From Actinophytocola oryzae (lineage in GTDB: Bacteria > Actinomycetota > Actinomycetes > Mycobacteriales > Pseudonocardiaceae): a stretch of DNA of 64,000 bases. Numbering within the stretch: the stretch's first letter is position 1; every line of letters starts with the position of its first letter. Shown one piece after another: positions 40,074 through 48,774 of the stretch. The position numbers were made by a program, and so were the translations under genes. The notes under the pieces are model-generated. The model saw only the letters and a program-made list of their open reading frames with translations, was not told the DNA's origin and searched no databases. Location of the stretch: assembly GCF_004364325.1 (NCBI RefSeq), contig NZ_SOCP01000023.1, positions 62,001-126,000 on the forward strand. Direction: 5' to 3'.

Positions 40074-42236
40074 GTGGACGAAAGGGGAGTCGGCTTGCTC
40101 GGTGCGCTGCTGGAGCAGCGGTACCGGGTCGACGCGCTGCTCGCCCGCGGTGGCATGTCCTCGGTGTACCGCGGGTTGGACACGAGGCTCGACCGGCGGG
40201 TCGCGATCAAGGTAATGGACGAGCGCTTCGCGGACGACAGAGCGTTCGTCGACCGCTTCGAGCGGGAGGCGCGGTCCGCGGCCAAGATCCATCACCCGAA
40301 CGTGGTCGCGGTGCACGACCAGGGTGTGGACAGGTCGGTGGCCGGGGACCTCGTGTACCTGGTGATGGAGCTGGTCGACGGCGGCACGCTGCGCGACCTG
40401 ATCAACGAGCGCGGCGCGCTGGACGTGCCGACGACGCTCGCGATCATGGAGCCGGTGCTCGCCGCGTTGTCGGCCGCGCACCGCGTCGGCTTGGTGCACC
40501 GCGACGTCAAGCCGGAGAACGTGCTCATCGGGCACGCGGGCGAGAGCGGCGCGACCGTCAAGGTCGGCGACTTCGGCCTGGTCAGAGCCGTGCACAGTGC
40601 GGGAACCACCAGTGCGAGCGTCATTCTCGGCACGGTCGCCTACCTCTCCCCCGAGCAGGTCACGACCGGTGCGGCGTCCTCGGCCGGGGACGTGTACTCG
40701 GCCGGTGTCGTGATGTTCGAGGCGCTGACCGGCGCCGCGCCCTACACCGGCGACAGCGCCATCTCGGTGGCCTACCGGCACGTGAACGACGACGTGCCGC
40801 GCCCGTCGACGCTCGTGCCGGGCATCCCGGCCGAGCTGGACGACCTCGTGGTCCGCGCGACGCGTCGCGACCAGTCGCAGCGGCCCGCGGACGGCGCCGC
40901 GTTCCTCGCCGAGGTGCAGAAGCTGCGGATCATGCTCGGCACGCAGCGGGTGGCCGTGCCGGTGCCCGCGCCGACCGTGTCCGACCGCACGATCCCCGTG
41001 ACGCCGGTGGAGCGGGCCGCGGCACTGAACGGCGGCACGAACCTCGCCGAGCTGCCCGCGGAGACGACGACCGAGCAGACGGTCGCGCACGGGCAGCCGG
41101 TCTCCTCGGGGATGCCCGCGGTAGCCAACGCCACGATCGTGCGGCAGGCACCCGCCGGGTTCCGGCCGATCGGCCCACAGGGCACGCGCGCGATGCTGCG
41201 TACCGACCTGGACCGGGCCAACGCCGCGACCGAGTACGTGCCGCCCGTCGGTCCCCCCTCCGGCGGGTTCGCCTACCAGTCGCCGCAGCCGCCGCCGAAC
41301 CGGCCGCGCCCCAAGCGGCCCGTCCCGCCACCCAAGCCGAAGAACCGGACCGGCCAGATCGTGATGTGGGCCGTGATCGGGGTGGTCGTGCTGGCGCTCG
41401 TCGGCACCACGACGTGGTGGTTCACCTCCGGGCGCTACCGCACGGTGCCCTCGGTGGCGGGCAGGACGTCGGCGGAGGCCCAGCAGATCCTCACGGACAA
41501 CGACCTCAACCCGAACGTCGAGGTCGCGCGGGACAACACGGTCCCGGCGGGTGTGGTGATCCGCACCGAGCCGGACAAGGGCCAGGAGGTGCTGCGGGGC
41601 GACCAGGTCACGGTCGTCGTGTCGCAGGGCAAGCCGAAGGTGCCGGACGTCCGCGCGGGCGCCGACAAGGCCGAGATCGAGAGCCTGCTCAAGGACCAGG
41701 GCCTGACCCCGGACTACGACGACCGCGAGAACACCTACTCCGACACCGTGCCGAAGGACAAGGTCGTCACTACCGACCCGCAGCCGGGCACCGTGGTGAA
41801 CCTCGGCCAGCGGGTCGTGATCGTCGTCAGCAAGGGCCGCGCACCCAAGCCGGTGCCCGACGTGCGGGGTCAGTCCCGGGACGACGCGTTCCAGCAGCTC
41901 ACCGACGACGGATTCCAGCCGGTGGAGGGGCAGGCGACGTTCGACCAGGACGTCGAGGGCGGCCACGTGATCCGCACCGACCCGGAGGCGGGCACGAAGA
42001 TCAACGGGGACGACCGCAAGGTCACCGTGACGCTGTCCAACGCCGTCACGGTCCCGAACCTGAACGGCCAGCGGGGCGAGGACGCCCGGCGCGCGCTCCA
42101 GGAGCTGGGGCTCGACGTCGACGTCCAGCACCCGTTCGGCGGCGGCGGGGACGGCGGCAGGGTGTTCCAGCAGTCCCCCGGCGGGAACTCCAGGGTCGCG
42201 GCGGGCACGAAGGTGACCCTGTACCTGTTCGGGTGA
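40074..42236 (+). CDS. pknL: Serine/threonine protein kinase PknL with four PASTA domains
   Basis: 720-aa receptor kinase. The kinase domain is residues 17-280: glycine loop LARGGMSSVY, Lys46, catalytic HRDVKPEN with D144, DFG in VGDFGLV, and an activation loop with TTSAS. A Pro-rich juxtamembrane part, one helix near 425-445 (IVMWAVIGVVVLALVGTTTW) and four PASTA repeats follow (first VPSVAGRTSAEAQQIL). PASTA repeats bind muropeptides or lipid II, linking the kinase to cell-wall growth and division. GTG 40074 is used; no strong ribosome site is seen. It is divergent from its likely substrate of the Rv2175c type. Confidence 0.95.
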   Translation: MDERGVGLLGALLEQRYRVDALLARGGMSSVYRGLDTRLDRRVAIKVMDERFADDRAFVDRFEREARSAAKIHHPNVVAVHDQGVDRSVAGDLVYLVMELVDGGTLRDLINERGALDVPTTLAIMEPVLAALSAAHRVGLVHRDVKPENVLIGHAGESGATVKVGDFGLVRAVHSAGTTSASVILGTVAYLSPEQVTTGAASSAGDVYSAGVVMFEALTGAAPYTGDSAISVAYRHVNDDVPRPSTLVPGIPAELDDLVVRATRRDQSQRPADGAAFLAEVQKLRIMLGTQRVAVPVPAPTVSDRTIPVTPVERAAALNGGTNLAELPAETTTEQTVAHGQPVSSGMPAVANATIVRQAPAGFRPIGPQGTRAMLRTDLDRANAATEYVPPVGPPSGGFAYQSPQPPPNRPRPKRPVPPPKPKNRTGQIVMWAVIGVVVLALVGTTTWWFTSGRYRTVPSVAGRTSAEAQQILTDNDLNPNVEVARDNTVPAGVVIRTEPDKGQEVLRGDQVTVVVSQGKPKVPDVRAGADKAEIESLLKDQGLTPDYDDRENTYSDTVPKDKVVTTDPQPGTVVNLGQRVVIVVSKGRAPKPVPDVRGQSRDDAFQQLTDDGFQPVEGQATFDQDVEGGHVIRTDPEAGTKINGDDRKVTVTLSNAVTVPNLNGQRGEDARRALQELGLDVDVQHPFGGGGDGGRVFQQSPGGNSRVAAGTKVTLYLFG

Positions 42237-42239
42237 CGT

Positions 42240-42281
42240 GAGTCGGTCCGCTCAACGCTCCATGAGCCCGCGGACCGACTC
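42240..42281. terminator. Terminator hairpin between pknL and tetR
   Basis: A perfect 12-bp inverted repeat, GAGTCGGTCCGC / GCGGACCGACTC, has an 18-nt loop. The right arm is inside the last codons of the convergent TetR gene, so the two genes share one terminator. Confidence 0.75.
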
Positions 42282-42776
42282 CACGAACGCCTCGACGTCG
42301 AGGGTGTCGTCCCAGGACGCCTGCAGCAGCAGGCCCTGGTAGATGGCGATGCCCACGCGGACGACGCTTTCCGGCACGGTGTCCCCGAACGCCCGCACGG
42401 TGTCGTCGACGCCCTGGCGTGCCAGGGCACGGATCCTCGGCTCGCGGACGGTCTCCGCCCAGGCCTGCATGCTGAGGTTGCGTTCCTGTGCCGACTCCTC
42501 ACCCGCGATCGTCCGGAGTAGATCGAGGAAGCCGGTGTCGAGGTCGGCCGCCCCGAGCGTGGCCGTGCGCCGGGTCTGCCACTCCTCGACGATGGCGGCG
42601 ATCATGTCGTCCTTGCCGGTGAAGTAGCGGTAGATGAGCCCGGCGGACAGCCCGGACCCCTTCACGATGTCCTGCATGGACGTTCGGTGGAAACCGTTGT
42701 CGGCGAAGCACTTCGCGGCGGCGTCGAGGATCTGCCGCCGCCGGTTCGCCAGGTGTTCCGCGCTGACCTTCGGCAC
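42252..42776 (-). CDS. TetR family regulator (autoregulated with a methyltransferase)
   Basis: 174-aa repressor. The HTH is RRRQILDAAAKCFADNGFHR with MQDIVKGSGLSAGLIYRYFT, of the AcrR/QacR-like type. GTG 42776 overlaps the TAG of the upstream methyltransferase by one base, so both come from one transcript. The palindrome around GAACGTTC at 43598-43611 in front of that operon is the likely operator, giving negative autoregulation. The ligand is unknown. Confidence 0.87.
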   Translation of the reverse strand: MPKVSAEHLANRRRQILDAAAKCFADNGFHRTSMQDIVKGSGLSAGLIYRYFTGKDDMIAAIVEEWQTRRTATLGAADLDTGFLDLLRTIAGEESAQERNLSMQAWAETVREPRIRALARQGVDDTVRAFGDTVPESVVRVGIAIYQGLLLQASWDDTLDVEAFVESVRGLMER

Positions 42777-43585
42777 TACCCGACCACCGCCCAGGCGATC
42801 CGGTAGAAGTCCGCGGCCGGATCGCTTCGGTGGTACCGGATCGCGGCGTCCCGAGTGGACAGGTCGCCGACCAGGTCGAGTCCGCGCTCGGTCAGGTAGT
42901 CACCGACCTCGGCCGGGTGCAGGCCGAACGTCCACGGCTCGCCGACGTCCGCGACGGTCCGGTGCCAGGTGGTGTCGGCCCGGAGAGCGGCCCTGTCGAC
43001 GTAGGTGAGGATGACCGTGCTGCCGGGAGCGGTGGTTTTCGTCAGGTCGCGGAGTGTCCGGTCGACCGCCGCGTCGGTGAGATAGTTGGTTACCCCTTCC
43101 CAGACGACGGCCGTGCATCTACTTGGGAAACCGGCTTTCGTCAGGACATCGGCCAGGTTCTCGTCGTTGAGGTCGGCCGCGATGTAGTGCACGTGGGGAG
43201 TGTCGGCCACGAGCCGGCGCTTGGCCTCCTGGGTGGCGGGGTGGTCGACCTCGTAGGTGGTGGGGATGCGCGGGAGGCGGTGCGCGCGGCTGTCGTAGCC
43301 TGCGCCGAGGATCAGGACCTGCTCGGGTTCGGCGTCGGCGAGGAGGTCGTCGATGAGCCGGGTGCGGGCGATGGCGGACATGCGCGGCCCGTCCGGGTGG
43401 AGGTGGTCGATGAGCCGCGCGATGCCGTGGCCGACCGGCGGGACGGCGGCGGCCCGCACCAGCCAGCGGTAGCGCGCCGGCAGGAAGCGGGTGGCGTAGG
43501 TGTCGGCGAAGAGGCGGTCGCGACGCCGGGTCTCCAGCGCGCGGAACAGGGCGACGTGCTCGGCGGTGCGGCTGGCGGTGCGCAT
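42776..43585 (-). CDS. Class I SAM methyltransferase of the PPM/TIGR00027 group
   Basis: 269-aa enzyme related to leucine carboxyl methyltransferases and polyketide O-methyltransferases such as Tcmp: VLILGAGYDSRAHRLP is the SAM motif, EVDHPATQEAKRRL the acidic strand, and VVWEGVTNYLT the third motif. The natural substrate is unknown. Mycobacteria carry many copies of this family. ATG 43585 lies 13 bp downstream of the palindromic operator. It is the first gene of an operon with the TetR gene. Confidence 0.87.
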   Translation of the reverse strand: MRTASRTAEHVALFRALETRRRDRLFADTYATRFLPARYRWLVRAAAVPPVGHGIARLIDHLHPDGPRMSAIARTRLIDDLLADAEPEQVLILGAGYDSRAHRLPRIPTTYEVDHPATQEAKRRLVADTPHVHYIAADLNDENLADVLTKAGFPSRCTAVVWEGVTNYLTDAAVDRTLRDLTKTTAPGSTVILTYVDRAALRADTTWHRTVADVGEPWTFGLHPAEVGDYLTERGLDLVGDLSTRDAAIRYHRSDPAADFYRIAWAVVG

Positions 43586-43597
43586 GACACCATAATG

Positions 43598-43611
43598 AAT
43601 GAACGTTCGTT
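43598..43611. promoter_or_regulatory. Operator palindrome AATGAACGTTCGTT
   Basis: The core GAACGTTC is a perfect 8-bp palindrome with near-symmetrical A/T flanks. It lies 13 bp upstream of the methyltransferase-tetR operon in an A/T-rich island, typical of a TetR site covering the promoter. Confidence 0.65.
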
Positions 43612-43629
43612 TTTGTCAACGTCCGAAAG

Positions 43630-43654
43630 AGGCCGGCCCGTCGACGGCCGGCCT
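43630..43654 (-). terminator. Terminator of aroG
   Basis: AGGCCGGCC / GGCCGGCCT is a perfect 9-bp stem with a 7-nt loop, starting 11 bp past the aroG stop codon. Confidence 0.75.
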
Positions 43655-43664
43655 GTCCCGGGTC

Positions 43665-45053
43665 CTAGCTGCGGAGCATCTCCGCGACCAGGAACGCCAG
43701 CTCGAGTGACTGCTGGGTGTTCAGCCGCGGGTCGCACGCGGTCTCGTAGCGGCCGTGGAGATCCGCGTCCGAGATGTCCTGGGCACCGCCGAGGCACTCG
43801 GTGACGTCCTCGCCGGTCAGCTCGACGTGGATGCCGCCGGGGTGCGTGCCGAGGCGGCGGTGCACCTCGAAGAAGCCCTGCACCTCGTCCACGATCCGGT
43901 CGAAGTGACGGGTCTTGTAGCCGGTCGGCGACTCGTGCGTGTTGCCGTGCATCGGGTCGCACTGCCAGATGACCCGGTGCCCCGACGCCTCCACCTTCTC
44001 CACGATCGGCGGCAGCGCCTCGCGCACCTTCCCGTTGCCCATGCGACTGATCAGCGTCAGGCGGCCGGGCGTGTTGTGCGGGTCGAGGCGCTCGACGTAC
44101 TCGACCGCGAGCTCCGGAGTCGTCGTCGGGCCGATCTTGAGGCCGATCGGGTTGGACAGCAGCTCGGCGAACGCGATGTGCGCGCCGTCGAGCTGGCGGG
44201 TCCGCTCCCCGACCCACAGGAAGTGCGCAGAGAGGTTGTACAGGCGCGGGTCGGACTCGCGGGTGTCCATGCGGAGCATGGCGCGCTCGTAGTCCAGCAG
44301 CAGCGCCTCGTGGCTCGCGAAGATCTCCGTCGAGTGCAGCGACGAGTCCTCGACGCCACACGCCTGCATGAACCGCAGGCCGCGGTCGATCTCGGTGGCC
44401 AACGCCTCGTACCGCGCACCCGCGGCCGAGTTGCTGACGAAGTCCTTGTTCCACTCGTGGACCTTCGACAGGTCCGCCATCCCGGCCGCGGTCAGCGCCC
44501 GCACGAGGTTCATCGCGGCGCCCGCGTTCGCGTAGGCGCGGATCATGCGACTCGGGTCGGGCACCCTGGCTTCGGGGGTCTTGACCAGCGAGTTGATGAT
44601 GTCGCCGCGGTAGACCGGCAGGCCGAGCGCGTCGATGGCGTTCGAGCGCGGCTTGGCGTACTGGCCCGCGATGCGACCGACCTTCACGACGGGCATGCTG
44701 GCGCCGTAGGTGAGGACGACGGCCATCTGAAGCAACGTGCGGATGTTGCCCCGGATGTGCGGCTCGGTGTTGTCGACGAAGGTCTCGGCGCAGTCGCCGC
44801 CCTGCAGCATGAACGCCTCGCCGCGGGCGACCTCGGCGAGCTGCTCGCGCAGGCGGTCGATCTCGTTGGGCACGGTGACCGGCGGCACGCTCTCCAGCAG
44901 GGTGCGCACCTGCCGCACCTGCTCGGAGTCGGGCCACTCGGGCTGCTGCGCGGCAGGCCGCGACAGGGCGTCGTCGAGGCGGGCACGCAACGCCGGCGGC
45001 AGCGGCGGAAGCTCGGGAAGGGTGTCCACCGGCACGTCAACGGTCCAGTTCAC
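43665..45053 (-). CDS. aroG: Class II 3-deoxy-7-phosphoheptulonate (DAHP) synthase
   Basis: 462-aa enzyme joining phosphoenolpyruvate and erythrose 4-phosphate, the first step of aromatic amino acid synthesis. It is a plant/actinobacterial class II type: FMLQGGDCAETFVDN (metal Cys), VKVGRIAGQYAKPRS, WQCDPMHGNT and GGIHVELTGEDVTEC are all present. It corresponds to Rv2178c of M. tuberculosis, which is feedback-inhibited by combined aromatic amino acids and activates chorismate mutase. No leader peptide or attenuator was seen upstream. ATG 45053 is the start. Confidence 0.96.
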   Translation of the reverse strand: MNWTVDVPVDTLPELPPLPPALRARLDDALSRPAAQQPEWPDSEQVRQVRTLLESVPPVTVPNEIDRLREQLAEVARGEAFMLQGGDCAETFVDNTEPHIRGNIRTLLQMAVVLTYGASMPVVKVGRIAGQYAKPRSNAIDALGLPVYRGDIINSLVKTPEARVPDPSRMIRAYANAGAAMNLVRALTAAGMADLSKVHEWNKDFVSNSAAGARYEALATEIDRGLRFMQACGVEDSSLHSTEIFASHEALLLDYERAMLRMDTRESDPRLYNLSAHFLWVGERTRQLDGAHIAFAELLSNPIGLKIGPTTTPELAVEYVERLDPHNTPGRLTLISRMGNGKVREALPPIVEKVEASGHRVIWQCDPMHGNTHESPTGYKTRHFDRIVDEVQGFFEVHRRLGTHPGGIHVELTGEDVTECLGGAQDISDADLHGRYETACDPRLNTQQSLELAFLVAEMLRS

Positions 45054-45142
45054 GACACAAGCGTAGCCCCGGCTGTTCCCCGCGTTTACGCCGACGGCGG
45101 AGCCTTCTTGATCGCTTCACCACATCGTGGTTCGTTGGCCTC

Positions 45143-45592
45143 ATGCCCACGCTCTACGAGTGGCTCGGCGGCGCGCCGGCCCTTGAGAAACTCTTCAGCC
45201 GCTTCTACGAGAAGGTGCCGGACGAGCCGCTGCTGGCGCCGCTGTTCGCGCACATGGACCCCCACCACGCCCAGCACGTCGCCGCCTGGGTCGGCGAGGT
45301 GTTCGGCGGCCCCAAGGCCTACTCGAGCGCCAGGGGCGGCCACGCGCACATGATCTCCAGGCACGCGGGCCGGGCCATCACCGAGGAGCAGCGGCGCCGC
45401 TGGGTGAACCTCCTCGTCGACACCGCGGACGAGGTCGGGCTGCCCACCGACCCCGAGTTCCGCGCGTCGTTCGTCGGCTACCTCGAGTGGGGCAGCCGAC
45501 TCGCGGTCGTCTTCTCCGCCCCGGGTGCGGACACCCCCGGGCCGGAGGAGATGCCGACCTGGGACTGGGCCAAGCCGCCGTGGCAGGGCTGA
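45143..45592 (+). CDS. Group II truncated haemoglobin
   Basis: 149-aa 2-over-2 globin. The B/C region LFSRFYEKVPDEPLLAPLF, the distal helix and the proximal histidine in HMISRHAGRAI are recognisable, and the Trp of group II at the G helix is in RRRWVNLLVDTAD. It should bind O2 or NO in the cytoplasm; a role in NO detoxification or electron transfer is family knowledge. It is longer than usual by a Pro/Trp-rich C-terminal tail. ATG 45143 starts it. It is convergent with the amidase gene with only 4 bp between the stops. Confidence 0.88.
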   Translation: MPTLYEWLGGAPALEKLFSRFYEKVPDEPLLAPLFAHMDPHHAQHVAAWVGEVFGGPKAYSSARGGHAHMISRHAGRAITEEQRRRWVNLLVDTADEVGLPTDPEFRASFVGYLEWGSRLAVVFSAPGADTPGPEEMPTWDWAKPPWQG

Positions 45593-45596
45593 GGAC

Positions 45597-46967
45597 CTAC
45601 AGCGCCGGCCTGCGGTCCGCCCACGGGTGGGCGCGCTCGTACTGACCGGACAGCGACAACAGCCGTGCCTCCGAGCCCGCCGGTCCCACCAGCTGGACGC
45701 CGAACGGCAGGCCGAAGTCGTCGAAGCCCGCGGGCAGCGCGGCGACCGGGTAGCCCAGCACGTTCCACGTCGGGTAGTACGCGATGCCCATCGACACGGC
45801 ACCGAGCGTGTGGGAGGCGCCCGCACCGTGGAAGCGGCCGACGCGTGGCTGCCGTGCCGTCCAGCCCGGCTGCAGTATCACGTCGTAGTCGGCGAAGAAC
45901 GGCGCCATCGCGGAGTGGAGGACCGACTCGGCAGCGCGGGTCTTGGCCAGCACCCCGTCCGGCACACGTCGCCCGAGTGCCGCGATGCGCCGCGTGCGTG
46001 GCTCCAGCCACTCGGGGTGCGGCAGCTGTGCGACGTCGTCGGCCACCCCGCGCAGGTACCGCACGATGAACTGCTGGCTCGCCCTGGGCCCCAGCGGCGG
46101 CTCGGCGGGCACGACCTCGTGGCCGAGCACGCTCAGCCGGTCGGCGACCAGCTGGACCGCCTCTTTTCGCTGCCGCTCGACAGGGGTCGGACCGAGCGGG
46201 CTGCGCAGCGAGATCGCGATCCGCAGCTTGCCGGGGTCGGCGTCCACGGCGTCGCGGTAGCCGCCCGGCTCGTCGGCCAGCACGTCCAGCATCGCGCCCG
46301 CGTCGGCGACCCTGCGGCCGAGCGGACCGACACCGGCCAGACCGTGCCAGTGCTCCTCGTCGCCCATGCTGATCAGGTCGCGGGTGGTCTTCAGGCCGAA
46401 CAGACCGCAGAAGTTGGCGGGGATGCGGACCGAGCCGCCACCGTCGGACCCGGTCGCGGCACCCACGATGCCCGCGGCCACCGCCGCGGCCGAGCCACCC
46501 GAGGAGCCGCCCGGCGTGTGGTTCAGCTCCCACGGGTTGCGGGTGGCGCCGTAGGTGAGGGTCTCGGTGAACGGCCACAGACAGCGGTCCGGCGTCCGCG
46601 TGTGGCCGACGAGCACCGCGCCCGCCTCCCGGAGCCTGGCCACACCGGGGGCATCCGCCTCAGCGGGCGGGAACTGCGGGCGGCCGCCCATGGCGGTCAC
46701 GTCGCCCATGACGTCCTGATCGTCCTTCACCGCGACCGGCACGCCTAGCAACGGCGTGCGCTCACCGGCGTCGAGCCGCCGCTGCGCGTCCACCGCCTGC
46801 ACTCGCGCGTGGTGGGGCCAGACGACACGGAACGCGTTCAGCTTGTCGTCGACCGCCTCGAGCCGCGTCAGCACCGCCTCGAGCAGGTCGGGCGCGGACA
46901 CGTCACCGTCGCGCAGTGCGGCGGCCTGCCTGTCCGCGCCGGCCCACAACAGCTCCTCGATGTCCAT
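45597..46967 (-). CDS. Amidase signature family hydrolase
   Basis: 456-aa Ser-Ser-Lys hydrolase. The catalytic Lys is in GVPVAVKDD, the cis-Ser and nucleophile in GGSSGGSAAAVAAG, and the following GSDGGGSVRIPANFCGLFGLK matches the family. The substrate is an unknown amide; it is not GatA, since no gatB/gatC genes are near. ATG 46967 (MDIEEL) is chosen; a GTG four codons upstream is possible and neither has a strong ribosome site. It is downstream of pfk on the same strand, 164 bp away. Confidence 0.88.
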   Translation of the reverse strand: MDIEELLWAGADRQAAALRDGDVSAPDLLEAVLTRLEAVDDKLNAFRVVWPHHARVQAVDAQRRLDAGERTPLLGVPVAVKDDQDVMGDVTAMGGRPQFPPAEADAPGVARLREAGAVLVGHTRTPDRCLWPFTETLTYGATRNPWELNHTPGGSSGGSAAAVAAGIVGAATGSDGGGSVRIPANFCGLFGLKTTRDLISMGDEEHWHGLAGVGPLGRRVADAGAMLDVLADEPGGYRDAVDADPGKLRIAISLRSPLGPTPVERQRKEAVQLVADRLSVLGHEVVPAEPPLGPRASQQFIVRYLRGVADDVAQLPHPEWLEPRTRRIAALGRRVPDGVLAKTRAAESVLHSAMAPFFADYDVILQPGWTARQPRVGRFHGAGASHTLGAVSMGIAYYPTWNVLGYPVAALPAGFDDFGLPFGVQLVGPAGSEARLLSLSGQYERAHPWADRRPAL

Positions 46968-47131
46968 GCGGACGAACACTAGTGCCTGCGCCCCGCATCT
47001 TTGTGCTGAAGTCCGCGCCGACGAGCAGATACCTCAGGGGAACGTGACGGCACCCAGCCACGATCCGCCTCGGCAGCGGAACCTTCGACGCGACGCGACC
47101 CACACATGAAATCGCGGGGAGGCGGACCAGA

Positions 47132-48157
47132 TCAGCCGAAGAAGACCTCGGCCTCCTGGTAACGCTCCAGCGGCACGGTCTTCAGCTCGGCGGTCGCCTC
47201 GGCGAGCTTCACCCGGACGATGTCGGTGCCACGCAGCGCGACCATCACCCCGAAGTCGCCGTCCTGCACGGCGTCCACCGCGTGCAGGCCGAAGCGGGTG
47301 GCGAGCACGCGGTCGTACGCGGTCGGCGTGCCACCGCGCTGGACGTGCCCCAGCACGACCGCACGGGACTCCTTGCCGGTCCGCTGCGCGATCTCCTCGG
47401 CGAGCCAGGTACCGATGCCGCCGAGCCGGACGTGCCCGAAGGAGTCCTTCTCGCCGGTCAGCAGCTTCTCCTCGCCACCCTCGGGCAGCGCACCCTCGGC
47501 GACGACGATGATCGGGGCGTACTCACGCTCGAACCGCCGCTTCACCCAGTCGACGACCTGGTCGACGCTGAAGTGACGCTCCGGGACCAGGATGACGTTC
47601 GCGCCACCCGCGAGGCCGGAGTGCAGTGCGATCCAGCCGGCGTGGCGGCCCATGACCTCGACGACGAGCGCGCGGTGGTGCGACTCGGCCGTGGTGCGCA
47701 GCCGGTCGATGGCCTCGGTCGCGATGTGCACCGCGGTGTCGAAGCCGAACGTGTAGTCGGTGGCGCCGAGGTCGTTGTCGATGGTCTTCGGCACGCCGAC
47801 CACGCCGATGCCGTCGTCGGTGAGCCGCTTGGCCACACCGAGGGTGTCCTCGCCGCCGATCGCGATCAGGGCGTCCACACCCAGCTCGGCGAGGTTCTCC
47901 CTGATCCGGTCGACGCCGCCCTCGACCTTGTACGGGTTGGTCCGCGACGAGCCGAGGATCGTGCCGCCCCGGGTCAGGATGTCCTCGACGTCGTCGAGCC
48001 CGATGGGCTTGGTCAGTCCCTCGATGGGCCCGAGCCAGCCGTTGCGGAACCCGACCGTCTCCCACCCGTGTGCCTCGATGCCCTTGCGGACCACGGCGCG
48101 GATGACCGCGTTGAGTCCTGGGCAGTCACCGCCACCTGTGAGCAATCCGACGCGCAT
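47132..48157 (-). CDS. pfp: 6-phosphofructokinase, probably pyrophosphate-dependent
   Basis: 341-aa PfkA-family enzyme phosphorylating fructose 6-phosphate. Key segments are TGGGDCPGLNAVIRA, GSSRTNPY, GGEDTLG, PKTIDNDL, MGRHAGWIAL and GHVQRGGTPTAYDR. In E. coli numbering, position 104 is Asp and 124 is Lys, and the residue count here lands exactly on D104 and K124. ATP enzymes have Gly104; the PPi-dependent enzyme of Amycolatopsis methanolica has D104/K124. So PPi as phosphoryl donor and a reversible step are predicted. ATG 48157 is the start, with GGAGGATCGAG upstream. Confidence 0.9.
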   Translation of the reverse strand: MRVGLLTGGGDCPGLNAVIRAVVRKGIEAHGWETVGFRNGWLGPIEGLTKPIGLDDVEDILTRGGTILGSSRTNPYKVEGGVDRIRENLAELGVDALIAIGGEDTLGVAKRLTDDGIGVVGVPKTIDNDLGATDYTFGFDTAVHIATEAIDRLRTTAESHHRALVVEVMGRHAGWIALHSGLAGGANVILVPERHFSVDQVVDWVKRRFEREYAPIIVVAEGALPEGGEEKLLTGEKDSFGHVRLGGIGTWLAEEIAQRTGKESRAVVLGHVQRGGTPTAYDRVLATRFGLHAVDAVQDGDFGVMVALRGTDIVRVKLAEATAELKTVPLERYQEAEVFFG

Positions 48158-48257
48158 GTGCTCGATCCTCCAACCGGCCGCTAGAGCTGAGGTCCCGTCT
48201 GGGTCTATTCGCCCGTAGCGTGCCATCTTCTGGATCGGTGCAGCAAGGCGCCCCCGC

Positions 48258-48761
48258 TTAACTCACGGGAAACCCTCTCTTCATCCGTTCGGCCTCGATC
48301 ACCCGCCAGCGCACGAGGTTGTGCCTGGCGTCGGCGAGGGCGTCGTGGGCGTCGCTCGGCGGGTGCGGCAGGTGCGGCTTGCCGACGTCCTCCCAGCGCT
48401 GGCGCAGCTCGCGGGTGAAGCGCGGCAGCTCGCGCGGCAGAGCGGGCATGTCACCCCACAGCTGGGCGAGCGCGACATGGTCGTACGCGGCGAACCACGC
48501 CCACAGCTCCACCCGGTCCCGGCCCCGGTTCAGGAACCTCAGGAGCCGGTCACGCATGGTCGCGCGGTCGCACCAGGCCGGGTCCGCGGGCGAGGGCAGC
48601 TTGTCCAGCACGTGCTCCCGCACCCACTGGCCCGCCTTGTCCGGATCGAACTCCGTCGACACGGCGTAGAACTCGCGCCCGTTCTCGTCCACGACACCGA
48701 TCGACACCAGGTCGATGGTCGTTCCGTCCTCGATGAACTCGGTATCGTAGAAAAACCTCAC
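48258..48761 (-). CDS. 3'-to-5' exoribonuclease, Rv2179c type
   Basis: 167-aa DEDDh nuclease of the small actinobacterial family typified by Rv2179c, which trims RNA with 3' overhangs. D6 and E8 are in FYDTEF, the middle Asp falls in WFAAYDHVAL, and the last pair is in DAHDALADARHN. It is followed on the same transcript side by nothing closer than pfk; upstream, the acyltransferase ends 13 bp away, so those two are co-transcribed, as in M. tuberculosis. ATG 48761 starts it. Confidence 0.9.
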   Translation of the reverse strand: MRFFYDTEFIEDGTTIDLVSIGVVDENGREFYAVSTEFDPDKAGQWVREHVLDKLPSPADPAWCDRATMRDRLLRFLNRGRDRVELWAWFAAYDHVALAQLWGDMPALPRELPRFTRELRQRWEDVGKPHLPHPPSDAHDALADARHNLVRWRVIEAERMKRGFPVS

Positions 48762-48774
48762 CCGGTCAGCCTAT

